Assembly: GCA_947364235.1 (NCBI GenBank)
Contig: CANARY010000004.1
Location: 124,001 to 188,000, forward strand
Source of the DNA: an uncultured Candidatus Melainabacteria bacterium
GTDB taxonomy: Bacteria > Cyanobacteriota > Vampirovibrionia > Gastranaerophilales > Gastranaerophilaceae
DNA length: 64,000 bases
Direction of reading: 5' to 3'
How positions within the stretch are numbered: position 1 is the first letter of the stretch; each line of letters begins with the position of its first letter. Under the pieces are notes generated by a model, which was not told where the DNA came from, did no database searches, and saw nothing but the letters and a program-made list of their open reading frames with translations. Positions 60,924 through 64,000 of this stretch are shown one piece after another. Made by a program: the position numbers and the translations under genes.

Positions 60924-63584
60924 TTAAGCTTCTTTTTCATTATCAGCTTTAGGTTTAAATTTACCGCTTTCTTTATCGTATTCATAAGTAATACCGTCTT
61001 TTTCAGCTTTAAATGGTTCGCCAGGAATTACATTAAGTCCTTGTTCTTGGATAGCGATATTAGCGTCAGCTTTTAGAGCGTCTTCATTATTTTTGTCGAT
61101 AATTTGACCATTAGGAGTGAAATCACAGTCAGGATCATCAACTTCGCCGGCAGGGAAATCTTTGAATGTTTCGTTTTCCGGATCCCATACGTATAAAGTA
61201 GTTCCAAGAGGTGATTCTTTTGTATATGCTCCAGCTCTGTCGGTTGGAGTTAAACCGAGTTTTTCAGCTTCAGCATCGCGTATTTCTGTGTTGATTTCTT
61301 TTGGATCAGGAGCTTCTGCGCGTTCTGCTTCAGCGGCTGCGATTTCTTTATCCATTTCATCAAATTGTGCATTAATTTCATTGATAAAATCTTCTTCGCC
61401 TTGATATTCTACAAATTTTTGTTTTAATTCTTTTACATCGCCTGTATATTCTTCACCATTGTCATAAGTGTATACTTCATTGCCTTCTTGATCTTTGTTT
61501 TTGTAAACTTTTTTACCATCGGCATCTGTATATACTTCACCTTTGTCTTCGACTACAGGAGCGCACATAATTGCTTTTAAGTCTTTTTCTTCGCCTTCAT
61601 AAGCTTTTCCGTTTTCATAAGTAAAGGTTGTTTTGCCTTCTTCATTAACAGCTTTGTATACGGTTTTGCCATCAGCGTCTTTGAACATTTCGCGTCCGGT
61701 AGTGTCTGTCATTTGTACAAGTGATTTTTTATCGACTCCAGCATTTGGCTTAAATTTTTCAACAGCTTTTTCAATCATCTTTTTAGTTTCATCTAACAGC
61801 TCATAAACTGCCATTTGAAGTTTTTCAAGATTATTAAGCGCTTCACCTTTTCTAAGTTTTTTATTTAAAGCGTTGTATTCATCTTCATTAATTGTGTAGT
61901 TAGATGTTCCATCGTAGTTGTAAAGAGCTTTTAGTCTGTTAATAATAGCACTTGCACGTTTCATTGCAACTTCTTGCAGCTGTAGTTTAAACTTACATAA
62001 AGTGCTTTCAATCAGCGCTTCTTTTGCAGCTTTTTGTGCTTCTTGAGCAGCTTTTTGTGCTGCAATAGCTTCTTGTTTAGCTTTATCAATTTCAGCTTGA
62101 GATACCTCATCTCCTTCTTCGCTTTGAAGTTTGTTCAGTTCTTCCCAAGCAGCTTCTAATTCTGCTTCCATTGCAGCTATTGCAGGTTCCATAGCTTTTG
62201 CCATTTGCCTGTATGCTTCAGCTTGTTCTTCAACTGCAGCAAGGCTTGCATCCAGCTTGCCTTTTTGTTCTGCAAGGTTTGCTTTTTCTTGTTGCTTTTG
62301 TGCAATTTGCTGGTTAAGAGCATTTAGCTGTTCATTTGCTTTATCTAATTCTTGCTGTGCTGTTTCAACTTGGCGCTGAGCTTCGTCAACAGCTTTTTGA
62401 GCTTCTGCTACAGCAGCTTGTGCTTTTTCAAGTTCAGCTTTTGCTTTATCGAGCTCTTGCTTTGCTTTTTCAAGTTCTTCTTTTGCCTTTTCAAGCTCTT
62501 CTTTAGCTTTTTCGAGTTCTTGTTTAGCTGTTTCAAGTTCTTGTTCAGCTTTTTCGAGCTCTTTCATTGCATCTTGAACTTCTTGTTCAGCTTTTGCAAC
62601 TTCTTCTTTTTGTGTGTTAACAGCTTTTAAAGCTTCTGCTTCAGCTTTTTCACATTCTTTTAATTTATTTTCAGCATTTTGTAATTCTTTTTTAGCTGCT
62701 TCAAGCTCTTGTTTTGCCGCTTCAAGTTGTTGTTTTGCTTGCTCAAGTGCTTGTTTAGCTGCTGCATAAGCAGGGTTTGGAACTTGTACGGTATAAGTTG
62801 AACCATCTGAATTTGTACGAGTTTCTGTTAAAGTTTGCGGAGTTGCGCTTAGTGTTGCTTGAGCACTGTTAACATTTGCTTGGGCACTGCTTACTTTGCT
62901 TTCTGCACTGCTTACTTTTTCTTTAGCTTTGGCAACTTCTTCTTTAGCTGCTCGCGTAGCTTCTACTGCTTTTTTATAGTTTTCATCAAGTTCTGCCAGC
63001 TTGTCTTTAGCTGCTTCAAGAGCTTCTTCTTTTTGAGTTTTGTTTTCTTCCGCTGCTGTTACTGCTTCTTCTTTTTGCGTAACATTTTCTTCTGCTGCTG
63101 TTACCCCTTCTTCTTTTTCTGCAACATTTTTTTCTGCAGTATCTACAGCTTCTTGTTTTGCAGCTTGATTAGCTTTAGCTGCATTTAATGCTTCTTCTTT
63201 TTGAGCTTTGTTTTCTTTCGCTGCATTAACTTTGTCTTGAGCAGCTGCTTTGTTTTGCTCAAGTTCAGCTTTTTTATTGTTCAGTTCTGAGATTTCGCTG
63301 TCAAGCTGGCTTACCATAGCTTGAACGCTTTCTTGAGCTGAGCTTATAGAAGAAACACTGTTTTTAATGTTCTCAGCCTGTCTTGTATAGCTCTCTGCTT
63401 GAGCTTTCATTGTTGTGATAGAAGTAGTCAAAGATTTTATCTTATCCGTTAATTTTTTAATCTTTTCTTCTTTTGTTTCACCAGTTCTGCCTGTCGAAGC
63501 AGTTGCTTCAGTAGAACTTGTCCTGATTGTACTCCTGTTAATATAAGGAGTATTGCCATTTCCGTTAACGCCGCCTATTGACAT
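60924..63584 (-). CDS. Large coiled-coil protein of unknown function
   Basis: 886 residues from ATG 63584, with AAAGGAG 8 nt upstream; the longer frame to 63650 is unsupported. A polar Ser/Thr-rich N-terminus (MSIGGVNGNGNTPYINRS), then an almost uninterrupted Ala/Glu/Lys/Gln coiled coil (about 40-560), broken once near 245-275 by a Pro/Gly/Thr loop (SDGSTYTVQVPNP), which would let it fold back as a hairpin. A helical segment (about 570-650) follows, then two short beta repeats (MFKDADGKTVYK, VYTDADGKKVYK) and a mixed acidic C-terminus. No signal peptide or membrane helix. No family recognised. Confidence 0.8.
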   Translation of the reverse strand: MSIGGVNGNGNTPYINRSTIRTSSTEATASTGRTGETKEEKIKKLTDKIKSLTTSITTMKAQAESYTRQAENIKNSVSSISSAQESVQAMVSQLDSEISELNNKKAELEQNKAAAQDKVNAAKENKAQKEEALNAAKANQAAKQEAVDTAEKNVAEKEEGVTAAEENVTQKEEAVTAAEENKTQKEEALEAAKDKLAELDENYKKAVEATRAAKEEVAKAKEKVSSAESKVSSAQANVNSAQATLSATPQTLTETRTNSDGSTYTVQVPNPAYAAAKQALEQAKQQLEAAKQELEAAKKELQNAENKLKECEKAEAEALKAVNTQKEEVAKAEQEVQDAMKELEKAEQELETAKQELEKAKEELEKAKEELEKAKQELDKAKAELEKAQAAVAEAQKAVDEAQRQVETAQQELDKANEQLNALNQQIAQKQQEKANLAEQKGKLDASLAAVEEQAEAYRQMAKAMEPAIAAMEAELEAAWEELNKLQSEEGDEVSQAEIDKAKQEAIAAQKAAQEAQKAAKEALIESTLCKFKLQLQEVAMKRASAIINRLKALYNYDGTSNYTINEDEYNALNKKLRKGEALNNLEKLQMAVYELLDETKKMIEKAVEKFKPNAGVDKKSLVQMTDTTGREMFKDADGKTVYKAVNEEGKTTFTYENGKAYEGEEKDLKAIMCAPVVEDKGEVYTDADGKKVYKNKDQEGNEVYTYDNGEEYTGDVKELKQKFVEYQGEEDFINEINAQFDEMDKEIAAAEAERAEAPDPKEINTEIRDAEAEKLGLTPTDRAGAYTKESPLGTTLYVWDPENETFKDFPAGEVDDPDCDFTPNGQIIDKNNEDALKADANIAIQEQGLNVIPGEPFKAEKDGITYEYDKESGKFKPKADNEKEA
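62421..62570 (-). repeat. Imperfect 21-bp tandem repeat coding for heptads
   Basis: Units of the type TTTTCAAGTTCTTCTTTTGCC (+ strand) repeat about seven times, encoding ELEKAKE/ELEKAKQ heptads within the coiled coil. Confidence 0.75.
63006..63215 (-). repeat. Five 42-bp tandem repeats coding for 14-residue units
   Basis: Five consecutive 14-residue units, e.g. ENKAQKEEALNAAK, KNVAEKEEGVTAAE, ENVTQKEEAVTAAE, ENKTQKEEALEAAK. Unit length equals two heptads, so copies can be gained or lost without breaking the coil. Confidence 0.8.
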
Positions 63585-63718
63585 AAATATTGTCTCCTTT
63601 CTTTTGTTGAACATAATGTACATATTTATGTATAAATTATATAACGACATTTTTTTTGTAAACTTTAATAAAAAAAGGAAATTGTTACAAATATTTACAT
63701 AAAAAGTGTATATGTAAT

Positions 63719-64000
63719 CTATAAAATATCTAAAGGATCAACATCGATTGCGAGTCTAATGTCTTTTGGCATAGTTATTTTGTTTAAAAATTTTGAGATA
63801 AAATCGTGGCCTTTTTGAGAAAGTTTGTTTTTGATAAGTATTTGGAAACGATAAAATCCATTTAACTTTTCAATTACGCAAGGAGTAGGACCTAGAGTTT
63901 CCAAGTATTCGCTAAATCCAAATTTATCAGTCATAGAGCTTAATCTAAGTGCTATTTCCATTGCTGATTTTTCTGCGCGGAAGTTATTTTGAGATGAAAG
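63719..64000 (-). CDS. priA: Primosomal protein N' (PriA), C-terminal fragment
   Basis: The frame is open from the window end (64000) down to the stop at 63719, 93 residues. The segment LETLGPTPCVIEKLNGFYRF followed by QILIKNK and the end RLAIDVDPLDIL matches the C-terminal domain of PriA (GP-x-P-x-x-x-x-x-L-x-x-x-YR...IDVDP). PriA is the helicase that restarts stalled replication forks. The helicase core and start are outside the window. An ATG at 63961 is internal, not the true start. Confidence 0.85.
   Translation of the reverse strand, partial: LSSQNNFRAEKSAMEIALRLSSMTDKFGFSEYLETLGPTPCVIEKLNGFYRFQILIKNKLSQKGHDFISKFLNKITMPKDIRLAIDVDPLDIL

Noticed and set aside
62131..63188. Several Cys/Phe/Ser-rich open frames on the plus strand opposite the coiled-coil gene
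   Set aside because: They are antisense shadows of the A/E/K-rich repeat coding; composition is abnormal and no start signals precede them.
63006..63215. Regular 42-bp repeats as a possible CRISPR array
   Set aside because: Units are contiguous without spacers, lie inside an open reading frame and encode heptads; no cas genes are present.
1..64000. Prophage, insertion sequence or integrated element near the four tRNA genes
   Set aside because: No transposase, integrase, terminal inverted repeats with target duplication, or tRNA 3'-end direct repeats were found; the palindromes at 39.6 kb are the only unexplained repeat.

Overview
The window is about 64 kb of AT-rich (roughly 35-38% GC by eye), densely coded chromosomal DNA from a diderm bacterium. 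Gene content points to a non-photosynthetic relative of cyanobacteria (Vampirovibrionia/Melainabacteria, most likely a gut Gastranaerophilales). The evidence is an RNase E/G with a basic tail next to an 858-residue B12-binding radical SAM protein fused to a DUF2344-type domain, a Porin_O_P-like barrel, KDO biosynthesis (kdsD), RseP, PilT, PPi-dependent phosphofructokinase with ATP-type PEP carboxykinase, and no photosynthesis or respiratory genes. This placement is inferred from gene families, not from a marker phylogeny.

Layout. 1-281: end of an unknown membrane-associated protein. 363-435: tRNA-Lys. 467-7727: a chaperone-usher-type pilus locus, with five minus-strand genes (putative tip subunit, chaperone, major pilin, second pilin, usher) and a divergent pair of secreted proteins. 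7.8-16.8 kb: housekeeping genes (ispH-rpsA, thrB, mazG, a PPIase, a DMT transporter, coaD, rseP, a CoA-disulfide-reductase-like enzyme). 16.9-24.3 kb: bioD-bioA with a damaged-looking small ORF, a secreted VWA protein, recG, pepA. 24.4-26.6 kb: tRNA-Val, a TIGR04255-like protein, an AI-2E-type permease, tRNA-Ser. 26.8-32.6 kb: radical SAM, RNase E/G, a small membrane protein and rsmI in one operon. 32.6-36.8 kb: formate/nitrite channel, porin, and a small protein/TPR/YkgJ-like operon. 36.85-39.8 kb: a large uncharacterised protein built from a duplicated domain plus a 93-residue neighbour, preceded by two copies of an unusual perfect palindrome. 39.8-49.3 kb: AMIN-like membrane protein, Fe-S oxidoreductase, kdsD-cation efflux, nth-speB, PPi-PFK and several lineage-specific small proteins. 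49.4-60.9 kb: ZIP transporter, tRNA-Asp, LysR regulator with a divergent hydrolase, hemerythrin, NavBac-like channel, wecB, glutamate synthase small subunit, pilT, ABC-F, pckA. 60.9-63.6 kb: a huge coiled-coil protein. The window ends inside priA.

The most interesting items are the chaperone-usher-like pilus operon in this lineage; a recurrent promoter architecture in which a -10 box (often extended TGn) ends 5-7 nt before an ATG that has no Shine-Dalgarno, implying many leaderless mRNAs (e.g. positions 11579, 14043, 50160, 51250, 57522); the duplicated-domain protein with palindromes abutting its neighbour's ribosome-binding site; and a predicted coiled-coil hairpin protein. No CRISPR array, transposase, integrase or phage gene was seen, and no intergenic stretch exceeds 300 bases (the longest, 39545-39817, holds the palindromes).
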